A stretch of 50,575 nt of DNA, from the NCBI GenBank assembly GCA_030747485.1, contig JASLKP010000011.1, positions 1 through 50,575 of the forward strand. Reading direction: 5' to 3'. The position numbers and the translations under genes are program-made. Below are positions 7,993-18,416 of the stretch, piece after piece. Below the pieces are notes generated by a model. That model ran no database searches, had not been told where the DNA came from, and saw only the letters and a list, made by a program, of their open reading frames with translations. Origin of the DNA: Candidatus Thalassarchaeaceae archaeon (GTDB taxonomy: Archaea > Thermoplasmatota > Poseidoniia > Poseidoniales > Thalassarchaeaceae). Each line of letters starts with the position of its first letter. Position 1 is the stretch's first letter.

Positions 7993-10365
7993 ATGTCCGG
8001 AGCGATACGACACGAAATGCTCGCCCCGGGTAGTATTGATGCACGAGCATATCAGCTCTCAGCAGTCGATCATTGCCTCAGTGGTTCTACACTCCTTGTA
8101 CTACCAACTGGAATGGGAAAGACACCCATTGAGGTCATGGTACTCGCAGAACGACTGCAAAAAATTGGAGGGAGGGGCATTATGATTGCACCAACTAATG
8201 GTCTCGTCAATCAACATCTAACCGATTTGCGAGAACTTCTGAATATACCAGAAGGCCCGGATGCAATCATTTCTCTAACGGGCTCGATTCCTCCAAAGAA
8301 ACGCCAAGGCATGTGGGAAAATGCGAGAGTAATCGTTGCCACGCCACAGGTTGTTCGCAATGATGTCCAAAATGGATTGACAAACTTCCATGATGTGGCA
8401 TTGCTCATTGTTGATGAAGCGCACCGGGCGACTGGTAACCATGCCATGGCAGAAGTCGGTGACTTATTTGCAGAACAACAGCCAGACGGATTGGTACTTG
8501 CGGCGACTGCAAGCCCAGGATATATCGAATCTGATATCCATGAAGTGTGTGATCGACTGAGAATTATCAATATCCATGCAAGACCACCAGACGATGCGTT
8601 GTTAGTACCATTTGTTGCTGGACTTGAAATTAATGACGTCATTGTACAGGTTCCTGTTGAATTACGAGAATTAGCCAAACCAATGACAACATGGATGATG
8701 CGTATTGTAGACAAATTGCGTAGACTCGGGTATTATACCCGTCAGGGCCATGTCACAAATGGAGGTTTGATGGAGGCCAGAACACGGATATCTTTGGCGA
8801 TTGGAAGAGGAGAATCAATTGCCTATAGAGCAGCCAAGGATAACGCAATTGCAATGCGTTTGAATAATCTAATTTCATACTTATTATGCCAAGGTGTTGC
8901 CGCCACTAGGGAAGCCCTAAGACGTCTCGATTCAGGAGATGAGAATGAAGCAGCCTCCGCCAAAGAATTCTCTGCAGATTCTAGGGTCAAACAATTGAAA
9001 GAAACACTTGAAGAAATGCAAGAATGTCATAGTAAGGTTACAATGGTTCGTAGAATGGTGAGGCGGCAATTGAAAGAAAGTCCCAATAGTCGCATCATCA
9101 TTTTTGCTAACTTTCGAGATACAGTAAATGAAATCGTTCGAGTCTTAGATGATGTTGATGGTTCTAAACCTCAGAGATTCGTTGGTCAAGCAAGTCGTGA
9201 GGGATCTAGTGGTATGACTCAAAAAGCACAACTTGAGGGACTCAATGCCTTCCGTTCAGGAGAGGCTAATGTCCTCGTAGCAACTTCTGTAGGAGAAGAA
9301 GGATTGGATGTACCAAATGCAGATCTGGTCATTTTCTATGAGCCAATTGGAAGTGAAATCCGAACCATTCAACGACGTGGCCGTACTGGGCGACAGAAAG
9401 AAGGGACTGTGCATGTTCTCATTTCAAAGGATACAAGAGATGAAGGAGCTAGAGCAGCAGCAAAGCATCGCGAAGAACGTATGCATCGATCAATACAACA
9501 GGTTCGACGTAAACGTGGCGGGAGCCCCATCAGAGCAGAAGGTGCACATTTGGATTCATTTTCGTTGGAAGATGGAACTACTGCAGCAAATTTCCTGATT
9601 GAAGAATCTGCTAGGCTGGCTCCAGAATTGACCGATACGAACATTTCTGAAAAAGTTGAAAAATCTGTCATGGCAACAAAAGAGATTGCCGACCCCGAAT
9701 CAATTGCTAAGAAAATGAGACCAAGGGGACAAATTGGCCTTGATGCATTTCCTTCAGATGATCAACCACCACGCATCTCTGAAATAAGTAAGAATATACT
9801 CACTACTGAACAAGATGAAGAAAATAATGTCATCATTGCTGCTGAGTCATTAATGCAATCAATGCAACAAGGTGTACCAGAGTCAGACTCTGATGCAATG
9901 ATTGTCACAATCGATCACAGGGAAGGTCAGAGTGCTTTGGCAGCCAGATTGCGTCAAGAGGGATTGACTGTTGAAATTTCATCACTTCCGATTGGTGATG
10001 TACGCATTGGTGAACACGTCATCATCGAAAGAAAGTCGGCGCGTGACTTTGTAAATTCAATCGTTGATGGGCGATTATTAGATCAAGCGGCGCGATTGGT
10101 AGGTGCCGCACCTAGATCCATGATGATTATTGAAGGAAGTAATTTATTCCACCATCGTGTAGTTGATGGTCAAGCGATAATGGGTGCTCTTGCGACTCTA
10201 ACACTGGACTATGGACTACCAGTCATATCGTCATCTGATACTGCAGAAACTGCACGATTTATTTCCATCTCTGCAAGACGAGAGTCAAAGATGATCGAGC
10301 AACTAAGTCAGGGTGCCCTTGAACGTCACCCAGACCAGATGGTGGATAATTCGGAGCGAGATTAA
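7993..10365 (+). CDS. hef: Hef-like SF2 helicase fused to ERCC4/XPF nuclease
   Basis: The product has 790 residues and the Hef/FANCM layout, which remodels and cuts stalled replication forks. The N-terminal helicase has Walker A LPTGMGKT (37-44), DEAH (141-144) and the arginine-finger motif QRRGRTGR (about 459-466). The region between the two RecA-like halves includes a charged helical insert, as in Hef. A variable linker (about 520-630) leads to the XPF-type nuclease, with DHREG near 640 and the catalytic ERKSARDF at about 679-686. The protein ends about 100 residues later without a recognisable helix-hairpin-helix pair, which Hef and XPF usually have for DNA binding and dimerisation. A good GGGAGG site precedes the ATG. 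Its TAA overlaps the stop of the convergent HdrB-like gene. The family call is firm; the missing tail is my reading. Confidence 0.92.
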   Translation: MSGAIRHEMLAPGSIDARAYQLSAVDHCLSGSTLLVLPTGMGKTPIEVMVLAERLQKIGGRGIMIAPTNGLVNQHLTDLRELLNIPEGPDAIISLTGSIPPKKRQGMWENARVIVATPQVVRNDVQNGLTNFHDVALLIVDEAHRATGNHAMAEVGDLFAEQQPDGLVLAATASPGYIESDIHEVCDRLRIINIHARPPDDALLVPFVAGLEINDVIVQVPVELRELAKPMTTWMMRIVDKLRRLGYYTRQGHVTNGGLMEARTRISLAIGRGESIAYRAAKDNAIAMRLNNLISYLLCQGVAATREALRRLDSGDENEAASAKEFSADSRVKQLKETLEEMQECHSKVTMVRRMVRRQLKESPNSRIIIFANFRDTVNEIVRVLDDVDGSKPQRFVGQASREGSSGMTQKAQLEGLNAFRSGEANVLVATSVGEEGLDVPNADLVIFYEPIGSEIRTIQRRGRTGRQKEGTVHVLISKDTRDEGARAAAKHREERMHRSIQQVRRKRGGSPIRAEGAHLDSFSLEDGTTAANFLIEESARLAPELTDTNISEKVEKSVMATKEIADPESIAKKMRPRGQIGLDAFPSDDQPPRISEISKNILTTEQDEENNVIIAAESLMQSMQQGVPESDSDAMIVTIDHREGQSALAARLRQEGLTVEISSLPIGDVRIGEHVIIERKSARDFVNSIVDGRLLDQAARLVGAAPRSMMIIEGSNLFHHRVVDGQAIMGALATLTLDYGLPVISSSDTAETARFISISARRESKMIEQLSQGALERHPDQMVDNSERD

Positions 10366-11228
10366 TCTCCAATGACTAGCGCTCGTGTTCGAAGTTGCGC
10401 TAATCGGTCAATATCACAGCCAAGTGCCCATGCTACTAGTTCTGGCAAATGGATGACTGGGATAGAGGTGCTCTTACCAGTCACCTTGCCAGCCTTAACC
10501 TGATATGTGTCGAGATTAAGATGCGATAGAGGGCAGGCAGTTGCCATAATTTTCGCCCCCTCTTGCTTGGCATCGCTAAGCACTGCTGCTGTCATTTTCA
10601 TTGCACTTTTCTCTTCTGAAAGCAAACCAGGGAAACCCACACTAGATGTTCGGCTATCCCATTGGACTGGTTTTCCACCGAGAACTTCAATCAATTGCTC
10701 AAAGTAAGATGGATCGTATGCATCATCACCACCACAAGCGCCCTCTTGTTGCATTGGAGCACCATAGTAACCAGCGATTGGGAAATTAATTGGATTGATG
10801 ACCTTCTCTCTAATGGTATCCAATCCAACATCTTCGACCAAAATCTGTAGCAAATGCCGCATTCTGAGTGTGCCCTCAAATCGAGTTCCGCTGACTCGCT
10901 CAAGAATGACATTTACTTCTTCCCTGAGGGCAGCATCCTGTTGAAGTAAAACAAGATCTTCGTGCATATTTCCTTGACAGGATGCGCATGGCGTCATTAC
11001 ATCCAAGCCATCTGCTTCTGCTTGAGCAAACGTTCGGGCATTGATGGCTGCTTGCAATTTCCAATTCGCCTGTTTCATGACACCAGCCCCACAACATGCA
11101 GCACCAGTCATTGAGACCAAATCCAAATTAAGAACATCGGCTAGACCAGTCATTGCATCAGCAACCTCACGAGCTGATCCTTGAGCAACACATCCCGGGT
11201 AGTATGCATATCGTAGTCCCTTTGCCAT
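10362..11228 (-). CDS. HdrB-like CCG-domain protein (heterodisulfide reductase B / SdhE family)
   Basis: The product has 288 residues and two CCG-type halves, as in HdrB, SdhE and the C-terminal part of TfrB. The first half is intact: C13 (YYPGCVA), CC at 45-46 (ACCGAG) and C81/C84 (PCASC), i.e. C-x31-CC-x34-CxxC. The second half aligns well but has lost most ligands: YYGA replaces YYGC, SVGFPG replaces CCG, and CPLSH keeps only one cysteine of CxxC. One cubane-type site may remain where HdrB has two. The gene follows the ferredoxin-flavodoxin-SdhB fusion by nine bases with GAGGTGA before its ATG, so the two are almost certainly co-transcribed and probably form one complex. No SdhA or HdrA gene is adjacent. 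The substrate is unknown; heterodisulfide reduction itself is not implied, since no methanogenesis gene is seen. Confidence 0.8.
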   Translation of the reverse strand: MAKGLRYAYYPGCVAQGSAREVADAMTGLADVLNLDLVSMTGAACCGAGVMKQANWKLQAAINARTFAQAEADGLDVMTPCASCQGNMHEDLVLLQQDAALREEVNVILERVSGTRFEGTLRMRHLLQILVEDVGLDTIREKVINPINFPIAGYYGAPMQQEGACGGDDAYDPSYFEQLIEVLGGKPVQWDSRTSSVGFPGLLSEEKSAMKMTAAVLSDAKQEGAKIMATACPLSHLNLDTYQVKAGKVTGKSTSIPVIHLPELVAWALGCDIDRLAQLRTRALVIGD

Positions 11229-11237
11229 TTTATCACC

Positions 11238-13121
11238 TCAAAATCGCGAGTCAAACGCGTTGTAAATAGCAACCACCTCATGGTGATTATCGATTGAAGA
11301 ATTAACAATGGGAGGCATCTTTCCTGGAGCAACGAATCCTTGGAAATCGCGCATCATTGGACTGCCACCACGTGTGAAGCCAGTAGCCATCCGAATCATT
11401 TGTGGTAGATTCTTGACCATGCCCGCTGGACCCATTGTCTGAGCGGCCAAGATTGTTTCATTGAGTACCCCACTACTCTTCACCGTCCATGTGAACCACC
11501 ATACATGCTTTCCATGGCGGCCATTGTATCCGTCGTGGGCGAGTACTGCATTCTTGGCTTCAAGTAAATTGCTAGAACCAGTTGCACCCATTCGACCTTG
11601 TCTTTGGATACTGGACATGTCAGCCTCAGCCTTGACGCCATCAGTTCCAGCGAGTGTTTCAATGATTGATGTGCGAGCACTATCCGACACCCGAGGATCA
11701 CAAGAGCGATTCCAAAGGTGACCAACCAACGCCGGGCCCATGTAGGATTCATTGTGGGGAACTGTATCACTAGCTGCGTGGAGTAATTGAGGACTGATGA
11801 CATCACCAGATTTGTGTAATTCTGTGGCTACGGCTGCATCCATGACACCGATGACAGTTTGAGATGTGTTTGACCCCTCTCGTTCACCTCCAACAAACCA
11901 AGGCTTTGTTGCAGCACGTAGATTCTCGTACGATGAAAGGTCAACTGCAAGATCGCGGATGACGATGTAAGCAGAGAGTGGTTCAATCCTGATTTGAGCG
12001 CCTTCACCCTTATCTCTAGCAACATCGCATAGACGTGTGAGCCCAGGCAATACAAGTCTGCCATTCACACAAACACCAGTCGTAGGATCATCTGGAGTAC
12101 CATCACGGAATGTTAGGCTACCATCTTGAGTTGTTTTGAGGGCACGAAGAAGTTCAAGGACACTGTGATGACCAGGCATACTGCAGGCCCAGGTATCAAT
12201 CCCAGATTCACCAGACATTGCGTCATATCTGAATACACTAGTAGTGAATGCAATCTCTGGTTGGACTACATTGGCAACATCACCTGAACTACCTGAAGAG
12301 GAATCTCCTGCAGCCTTTGCACTCATCAGTTCAACAAGGTCCTCATGGAAGGCACCACTATCATCGATGCAAGCGACTTTCGATAATGCTTCAAGCATCC
12401 ATGCACCCGCTGGAGAATCATAATCAACATCACAATCAACCCGATCGTGAATTCGAGTACCGCCCAGCTTCTCAAGCACAGCATCCCATTGCTTTCCAGA
12501 TTCACAATAGAACTCATAGGAAGAATCGCCGAGAGAACAAACGGAGAAATGCGTGTTTGACAATGTCTTACCTGCAGCCACTGCCTGATTGTACAATTCT
12601 TCTGCATTGTCTGGCATGTCACCCTCACCCCATGTCGAACATGCGATGAGGACCCGTTTCATTCCGACCATACTACCGAGTTCAAAGCCATCCATATCAT
12701 GGACATGTCCAACCAATCCATATGATGCTGCTTTCTTTGCCATCAAAGCACATAGTGACTCAGCGTTACCGGACTGACTGCCAAATAAGATGTGAACATC
12801 TCTGTCGCCTGTCATGATTGCATCGAGTGGTCCGTCCCCTACGACTTCAACAACAACTGGAGATTCTTCAGGTGGAGATGATTCCTCTGCAGGAGATTCC
12901 TCTGTAGGTGCTTCATCAGCACCTGCCATTTCGTACAAGATTACATCCACAGGACAACCTTCAGCAGCCTCAATGATATCATCAGAGAACTCACCTGGAT
13001 TGATTCCATCAATAATGATGCAAGTATCATCCACAACTTGGAATACCTCGGGGCAGGTATTTTCACATGCATCACAGGTGATGCAACCTTCATCAATCCA
13101 AACCTTGACGACGGCTGACAT
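11238..13121 (-). CDS. Ferredoxin-flavodoxin-SdhB-like fusion protein
   Basis: The product has 627 residues and three joined modules. Residues 1-65 are a single-cluster ferredoxin with C13, C16, C19, C23 and C56 (CITCDACENTCP and GCPVDV). An acidic Pro/Glu/Ser linker (about 66-95) leads to a flavodoxin domain with the FMN phosphate loop FGSQSGN (113-119) and later STWGEGDMPDN and SLGDSSY. The third module, about 285-520, resembles the iron-sulfur subunit of succinate dehydrogenase/fumarate reductase: EPLSAYIVIRDLAVDLSSYE matches the linker of SdhB, and ESYMGPALVG matches the NPDFLGPAAL region. Yet the SdhB cysteines are nearly all missing in this module. The last 100 residues are unassigned. 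The ATG at 13121 was chosen over a TTG one codon upstream. Together with the HdrB-like gene it looks like a split, rebuilt TfrB-type electron-transfer protein. Reaction and partners are unknown. Confidence 0.8.
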   Translation of the reverse strand: MSAVVKVWIDEGCITCDACENTCPEVFQVVDDTCIIIDGINPGEFSDDIIEAAEGCPVDVILYEMAGADEAPTEESPAEESSPPEESPVVVEVVGDGPLDAIMTGDRDVHILFGSQSGNAESLCALMAKKAASYGLVGHVHDMDGFELGSMVGMKRVLIACSTWGEGDMPDNAEELYNQAVAAGKTLSNTHFSVCSLGDSSYEFYCESGKQWDAVLEKLGGTRIHDRVDCDVDYDSPAGAWMLEALSKVACIDDSGAFHEDLVELMSAKAAGDSSSGSSGDVANVVQPEIAFTTSVFRYDAMSGESGIDTWACSMPGHHSVLELLRALKTTQDGSLTFRDGTPDDPTTGVCVNGRLVLPGLTRLCDVARDKGEGAQIRIEPLSAYIVIRDLAVDLSSYENLRAATKPWFVGGEREGSNTSQTVIGVMDAAVATELHKSGDVISPQLLHAASDTVPHNESYMGPALVGHLWNRSCDPRVSDSARTSIIETLAGTDGVKAEADMSSIQRQGRMGATGSSNLLEAKNAVLAHDGYNGRHGKHVWWFTWTVKSSGVLNETILAAQTMGPAGMVKNLPQMIRMATGFTRGGSPMMRDFQGFVAPGKMPPIVNSSIDNHHEVVAIYNAFDSRF

Positions 13122-13135
13122 CAAACATCACCGAG

Positions 13136-13150
13136 CAGCCCTACGGGCTG
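13136..13150 (-). other. Leader hairpin upstream of the ferredoxin-flavodoxin fusion gene
   Basis: On the coding strand this reads CAGCCC, loop GTA, GGGCTG: six perfect pairs with a 3-nt loop. It ends 14 nt before the ATG at 13121. A TATA-like CAATAATCG lies about 25-30 nt farther upstream (13174-13183), which would place the start of transcription at the hairpin's 5' edge. It is also 78 nt after the thermosome stop, so a terminator role cannot be excluded here. Confidence 0.5.
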
Positions 13151-13173
13151 TACGAGACTTTCGACCTGACTTC

Positions 13174-13183
13174 GATTATTGAA
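13174..13183 (-). promoter_or_regulatory. Candidate TATA box for the fusion/HdrB operon
   Basis: The coding strand reads TTCAATAATCG, the only AT-rich element in the 107-bp gap after the thermosome gene. At the usual archaeal spacing it predicts transcription from about 13150, so the message would begin with the CAGCCC hairpin. This is positional inference only. Confidence 0.35.
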
Positions 13184-13228
13184 CATAGCGGGGTCGATGC
13201 GAGCCTTAGGCACACTAGACGAGTCTGC

Positions 13229-14863
13229 TTAGAAGCCCATGCCGCCCATGCCGCCCATGTCCATTCCACCCATGTCTGGCATGCCACCACCGCCACCGGC
13301 ACGACTGGAAATGACATCGTCAATTCTCAAAATCATAATCGCGGTTTCGGTTGCTGATTGAATGGCTTGTTCAACGACACGAACAGGTTCGAGTACATTG
13401 GCTGCACGCATATCCATCACGCCACCTTCAAAGACATTGACACCGTAAGTTGACTGGCCTTCAGCGTGTGCCTTTCGCACATCAATAATCGTATTCACCG
13501 GATCCAAGCCAGCATTCTCTGCCAATGTTCGAGGAATGACTTCAAGTGCTCCTGCAAAGGCTTCAATTGCCATTTGTTCGCGGCCACCGACTCCTTCTGC
13601 ATACGCCCGCAAATCTCGTGAAAGTGCAGCAAGTACTGAACCGCCACCAGTCAATACCGCACCATCTTCATGGGCAACACTCACCACACCAATGGCATCG
13701 TCAAAGGCCCTACGGATTTCATCCACCACGTGTTCTGTGCCGCCGCGGAGTAGGACTGAGACACTCTTTGCCTGTGGGCATCCAGTGACAAACACCATGT
13801 CAGATTCACCAATCTTGCGCTGATCAACTTTTGCGGCTTCACCAAGGTCACTGGAAGATAGATCATCGACATTTGTCACAATGCGTCCACCTGTTGCCTT
13901 AGCAAGAGCCTCCATGTCACTCTTCTTGGCTCGGCGTATTGCAAACAATCCAGCCTTTGCCATGTAATGTTGTGCAAGGTCATCAATGCCCTTCTGACAA
14001 ATTACAACATTTGCGCCTGCTGCTTGAATCTTCTCAACAAGTCCTCGCAAATATCCTTCTTCTTCATCGAGGAATTGCGCAAGCATTGTTGGATCGGTAA
14101 TCTGAATTTTAGCATCGACTTCGGTCTTTTTGACCTCAAGGGCAGAATTGATGAGAGCGACCTTAGCGTCTGTAACAATTCGTGGCATTCCACTGTGGAC
14201 ACGCTCTTTGTCTAGGATGATTCCATCAACCAGGGTGCTGTCCTTGATTGAACCACCTTGCTTCTTCTCTACCTTGACATCATCGAGGTCGACTGTAATT
14301 ACACCATCATCGTCTCGAGCAACAATCTGAACTGCATTGACACTGATGTCGGCCAAGAATGACTTGACTGCTCCCGCTGACTTGCCCGTCAATGCAGTCT
14401 TTGCAACCTCATGAAGAATAGATGTGTCGGCTTCAACAGCGTGAGAATCAAGCAAGCCAACTGCCTTGTCTGCTGCCAATCGGAATCCTTCGCAAATGAC
14501 GGTTGGATGGACATTCTGATCGATGAGGTCTTCACTTCTCTTGAGTAATTCTCCAGCTATCACAACGGCACTTGTTGTCCCATCGTAGCAATGTTGTTCC
14601 TGTGTCTTGGCCACTTCGATAATCATCTTAGCTGCTGGATGTTCGATATCCATCTCTTTCAAGATTGTAGCCCCATCATTCGTGATGACCACGTCGCCCA
14701 TACTGTCAACGAGCATCTTGTCCATTCCTTTGGGCCCAAGTGTTGTTCGTACAGCATCAGCAACCGCTTTTGCTGCAGCGATATTGTTGCTCTGTGCACC
14801 CTTTCCACGGGTTCGGCTCGTTCCTTCTTTCAGAATAAAAATTGGTTGTTGTCCACCGTACAT
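13229..14863 (-). CDS. thsA: Thermosome subunit (group II chaperonin)
   Basis: The product is about 544 residues and is a CCT/thermosome subunit, the ATP-driven folding chamber of archaea. The N-terminus has [23 protein letters not shown]-site motifs are [27 protein letters not shown] and the catalytic HYCYDGTTS-type loop (here [12 protein letters not shown]). The C-terminus ends in a Gly/Met repeat ([19 protein letters not shown]), as in most thermosome subunits. A GTG at 14878 would add five residues (MGGTN). I prefer the ATG at 14863 because family members begin close to the GGQP motif. A candidate TATA box and a leader hairpin lie upstream. Only one subunit gene is in the window. Confidence 0.94.
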   Translation of the reverse strand: MYGGQQPIFILKEGTSRTRGKGAQSNNIAAAKAVADAVRTTLGPKGMDKMLVDSMGDVVITNDGATILKEMDIEHPAAKMIIEVAKTQEQHCYDGTTSAVVIAGELLKRSEDLIDQNVHPTVICEGFRLAADKAVGLLDSHAVEADTSILHEVAKTALTGKSAGAVKSFLADISVNAVQIVARDDDGVITVDLDDVKVEKKQGGSIKDSTLVDGIILDKERVHSGMPRIVTDAKVALINSALEVKKTEVDAKIQITDPTMLAQFLDEEEGYLRGLVEKIQAAGANVVICQKGIDDLAQHYMAKAGLFAIRRAKKSDMEALAKATGGRIVTNVDDLSSSDLGEAAKVDQRKIGESDMVFVTGCPQAKSVSVLLRGGTEHVVDEIRRAFDDAIGVVSVAHEDGAVLTGGGSVLAALSRDLRAYAEGVGGREQMAIEAFAGALEVIPRTLAENAGLDPVNTIIDVRKAHAEGQSTYGVNVFEGGVMDMRAANVLEPVRVVEQAIQSATETAIMILRIDDVISSRAGGGGGMPDMGGMDMGGMGGMGF

Positions 14864-14884
14864 GTTGGTCCCACCCACTGTTTA

Positions 14885-14899
14885 CGCTCCTACGGAGCG
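14885..14899 (-). other. Leader hairpin upstream of the thermosome gene
   Basis: The coding strand reads CGCTCC, loop GTA, GGAGCG: six perfect pairs. It lies 21 nt before the ATG at 14863 and 6 nt before the alternative GTG at 14878. A CTTATGAGG TATA-like element at 14921-14931 would start transcription at about base 14900, exactly at the hairpin. The loop is the same as in the fusion-gene, hef and 43221-43237 hairpins. Confidence 0.55.
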
Positions 14900-14920
14900 A
14901 GCAGCCCACCGAGGGACCCC

Positions 14921-14932
14921 TCATAAGTCGAC
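14921..14932 (-). promoter_or_regulatory. Candidate TATA box of the thermosome gene
   Basis: The coding strand reads CGACTTATGAGG, about 60 nt before the ATG and 22-33 nt before the hairpin edge. It is the best AT-rich match in the 85-bp gap between the surface-protein stop and the thermosome. No classical heat-shock operator was recognised. Confidence 0.4.
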
Positions 14933-14948
14933 CGCTTTGTTGAAAGAT

Positions 14949-17900
14949 TCAATTTCCACCCTGACGGCGCAAATATTCCTCACCATAGTGAGTCCATTGT
15001 TCCATAGTCCAGCCTTCTGGTAGCCCGGTTTCAGGCAATGGAGGGCCACTAACTGGCTCTGGCGCAGCCTCTGGGATAGCTGGTGGATCTTCCGCAGGAG
15101 GTGGTGGGGTCGCCATGACCGGCTGTTCAAACAAGTCCTGCGTACCTCCGTACATCGAATTTGCAGTCATATCTGCGCTGGGTAGTGTCGGTGCCTCAGG
15201 CAATGTCGGTGCCTCAGGAAGACCAAGACTGGTTTCATATCCACCCAATGATGAAATCTCATCTTCATGTTCTGTCGACATGATGATTTTCACCAATACC
15301 AGAACCAATGCAAGAATGGAAATGATTCCAAAAGCCCAGATTGCAATGGATTTCAGCAAGTTACTACTACCTTCAGAACCTTGTTCTTCCGACTCAACGT
15401 ATTTATCGACACTGTATGCAACAGTGATACTGTCGGTATCATATTCACCTTCAACATCTAACGTCACATTGAATGTCATCGTGTTTTGAGCTAAATTAGC
15501 AAGATTGGTGTTGGTCACTCTAACTTCAATGGTCACCACACGTTGGGCGTCGGATGGCAAGGCGAATTCTCGATGAATCGAAGCCACTCTAACGCTGTCC
15601 ACTGCGAACACTGATGCTGAATCCAATTCAACATCTAAGCGGATGGATTGCTCCTCAGGGTGTTGGTTGTGGATTGTAATCGGAATTTCATGGGTACCTG
15701 CCTCAGTAATATGAATCGGCAAACCTGATTCTAAACGAATCCATCCTAGACTGCCGACATCGAATACGGCCTCACCTGATTCTGAGACTGCAGAACCTGC
15801 TGAAATACTCTCAACACTGGTTGCAATTAGCGTCAGCCTGTGACTACCATCTGCAATCGAATCTTCAAAGGCGTATGAAATCGTGACATTTGTAGAAGTG
15901 CCTCGTTCGATATAGACCGTGCGACCATCACTGACTCCAGACACAATAGATGCAATTACTCCATTGTCCATTGACAACTCAATATTGAATGCGTCCATTG
16001 CATTTCCATGATTGAATACCTCAAAATTGAGTGTGTTGGGGTCGGCACCACCTGTAAATTGCTGACCTGACATGTCCTTGTCCTCAACATCGACAACAAA
16101 CGTGGTTGGAACCTCAAGTGTGAATTGTCCAGAATTCATGTGGGTGGTATCAGTACGTGAACGCGCTGTGACTGAGATTGGGTAAAACGATGGGAGTAAA
16201 CCATTCTCCATTGGCATCAGGACCATGACTGTCGTTTGACCACCAAATGGATCGATTTCCTCACTAACAGGAGTATTTAGGTACGCTCCAATATGCCAGT
16301 CAGCAGATAGTGTCAGATCAAATCTTTCGGGAGCATTGCCATTGTTGGTAATCATAATCGGCATCGTACGAGTTACACCATCGGCGTTCGCAGTTAGGCT
16401 TGGATCTAAGGCCATCACTTCAACATCCTGAATCGTTGGAACCAGAATCACAACTCGCTTCACAGATTGTGCATTGGCAGGTGGGACGCCACTTGCCAGT
16501 AGAGATACTTCCACTTCACCAGGGGGCATTTGATCAGGACCAGTGAATCTTGCAATGACTTGGACTTCCTCTCCTTTTTCTAGAGATACACGAGTAATCT
16601 GGGTTTCATTACCATCTGCATCCCAATCTTCGAACCACTCTAGGTTAGAAGCACCCCATAACGTGCTATCGAAGTATGCTCCAAGATTCCAATCTGCCAT
16701 TTGGTTACCAGTATTCTTCACCTTCATCAAAATGTCACCAGTTTGACTGGGGGCGAGTGTCAATGCAGGGTAGGAAGGGACAACTTGATCAATTCGAACT
16801 GAGAAAGAAGAATCCACACTGATTGGCATCTGGAGGAACGCCTTCTCAGTCATCACACCCTGAACTGGAATCGTCACATTGACTGTCCAATTCAGTGACT
16901 CGACATTGGCACCTTCAGGTACAGTCAAGTTGACCCAGAATTCTGTCGTACTCTCTGGCCCTAGAGATTCGAGAGTCACCACACTGTCGTGGTCAATGGT
17001 ATTGCTACTGTCAATTCGCAGCGGGAATGTATTCATCCACGATTGATTGGATACCTCTGTTCGCACCGTCAATTGCTTGGCAAGGTAACCATTGTTTGTC
17101 AATTGACAGTGCAATGATGGAGGGTTTGGATCTGCGGGGATGACAACATAAGCATTCGGTGAAGGGTCATCACAATCCAGTGTGACGGTGAACTCATTGA
17201 CTCGCTCTACACCAAACAGAATGAAATCATCAATATGAATACCTTCACTGGCTGTCAACGCATCGGCAATCTTGGAGTAAGCAATGGTGTAAAATTGCTC
17301 ATTGTGAACATCGGTCATATTCCAAACCACTTGACTCCAATCATCGGGAGTTGTGGAAAGACCTTCATCGGTCAAGTTGTTCTCCTCGATGACTGAATCA
17401 CTCATACCACGGAGTGCTTCCATAGCCAATTCATCACCAGGACCCATGTCCCCCCAAGCATTGGTCACCCAATGCACAGATTTGAAATCCTGATCACCGA
17501 TTTGTACCAAACAAAATTGGAAACTGTAAATTTGGTAGTCTGCATCAGCAAGACCCCATCCTAAACCATGTCCTGGATCTTCACAGCCACTGCCTTGCGG
17601 GACCACCCATCCCCATCGCAACATGTCAACTTGATTAGATGGATAATCACTCCCTGGGTTGGATGGACGTAAATGACGAGTTCCTGCCACTGCACTTGAA
17701 TTGTCAGTTTGCCAATCTGAACCACCACCGTAGAGTTGGCGGGGGTCTCGAGTCTCGTAAGCGATTGGGACAAATTGTGGTACATTGTAAGTGAGGGCTG
17801 CACCATCAAGGGTATCACGCCAAATGGCAACTGGGATTTGTTCTTCATAGACATCGTTCCCATCATTTGTATCTAAGACACCAGCGTCAATTGTTCCCCG

Positions 17901-18395
17901 GAATATAAGGCCACCAGCGAGAGTCCCATCTTCGGCGATTAGACTGTGAGCAGATGTGGGAACCCATTCAACAATCTCAACAGATTGCTGGCCACCTGCC
18001 ATTGCATTCTGTCCACTCATGTTGAATGTCCATGAATTGATAACAAAGCCGATGGGGTGTACGATTTCTAACGTCCCAATTGAATCGACGCTTGAGAAAC
18101 CAGTACCTGCATTCTTGAAGGTAATTTTGACTTCATACATCACATTTCGAATCAAGTAATCTAGAGTGCCACCAGTGGACTGATTCCATGTCTGAGCTGG
18201 GGAAGTGGCATTGCCCACTTCGATATCAACGACGGTGAAATCAACCAGAGCACGGCCACCTGTTTCCATTTCCATGTTATCATTCAGTTCAAGATTTGAA
18301 CCTGCAAAGGGAACCATAGATGACGCCAAGAGAAGGGTGAGGACCAAGAGGGTTCGAGCATTTCGCATGAAAATCAACAACGCTCCCACCATCAT
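14949..18395 (-). CDS. Large membrane-anchored surface protein with repeated beta-sandwich domains
   Basis: The product has up to 1148 residues. A signal peptide ([20 protein letters not shown]) starts at the internal ATG at 18368, which may be the true start; the ATG at 18395 adds nine residues. The long outer part contains repeated CARDB/APHP-like and NEW3-like segments: recurring [53 protein letters not shown] and [18 protein letters not shown]. Near residue 1050 lies one transmembrane helix ([20 protein letters not shown]), followed by a Pro/Glu-rich cytoplasmic tail containing a repeated [11 protein letters not shown] motif and ending [20 protein letters not shown]. This suggests an envelope protein presented outside the cell. 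The function is unknown. It begins divergently from the membrane protein at 18534. Confidence 0.82.
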   Translation of the reverse strand: MMVGALLIFMRNARTLLVLTLLLASSMVPFAGSNLELNDNMEMETGGRALVDFTVVDIEVGNATSPAQTWNQSTGGTLDYLIRNVMYEVKITFKNAGTGFSSVDSIGTLEIVHPIGFVINSWTFNMSGQNAMAGGQQSVEIVEWVPTSAHSLIAEDGTLAGGLIFRGTIDAGVLDTNDGNDVYEEQIPVAIWRDTLDGAALTYNVPQFVPIAYETRDPRQLYGGGSDWQTDNSSAVAGTRHLRPSNPGSDYPSNQVDMLRWGWVVPQGSGCEDPGHGLGWGLADADYQIYSFQFCLVQIGDQDFKSVHWVTNAWGDMGPGDELAMEALRGMSDSVIEENNLTDEGLSTTPDDWSQVVWNMTDVHNEQFYTIAYSKIADALTASEGIHIDDFILFGVERVNEFTVTLDCDDPSPNAYVVIPADPNPPSLHCQLTNNGYLAKQLTVRTEVSNQSWMNTFPLRIDSSNTIDHDSVVTLESLGPESTTEFWVNLTVPEGANVESLNWTVNVTIPVQGVMTEKAFLQMPISVDSSFSVRIDQVVPSYPALTLAPSQTGDILMKVKNTGNQMADWNLGAYFDSTLWGASNLEWFEDWDADGNETQITRVSLEKGEEVQVIARFTGPDQMPPGEVEVSLLASGVPPANAQSVKRVVILVPTIQDVEVMALDPSLTANADGVTRTMPIMITNNGNAPERFDLTLSADWHIGAYLNTPVSEEIDPFGGQTTVMVLMPMENGLLPSFYPISVTARSRTDTTHMNSGQFTLEVPTTFVVDVEDKDMSGQQFTGGADPNTLNFEVFNHGNAMDAFNIELSMDNGVIASIVSGVSDGRTVYIERGTSTNVTISYAFEDSIADGSHRLTLIATSVESISAGSAVSESGEAVFDVGSLGWIRLESGLPIHITEAGTHEIPITIHNQHPEEQSIRLDVELDSASVFAVDSVRVASIHREFALPSDAQRVVTIEVRVTNTNLANLAQNTMTFNVTLDVEGEYDTDSITVAYSVDKYVESEEQGSEGSSNLLKSIAIWAFGIISILALVLVLVKIIMSTEHEDEISSLGGYETSLGLPEAPTLPEAPTLPSADMTANSMYGGTQDLFEQPVMATPPPPAEDPPAIPEAAPEPVSGPPLPETGLPEGWTMEQWTHYGEEYLRRQGGN

Positions 18396-18416
18396 ACCGG
18401 TCTTAAGGTTGGTTGA

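Noticed and set aside
10362-13121. A heterodisulfide reductase or methanogenesis locus
   Set aside because: HdrA, HdrC and other methanogenesis genes are absent, and the cluster ligands are eroded, so only the fold family can be claimed.
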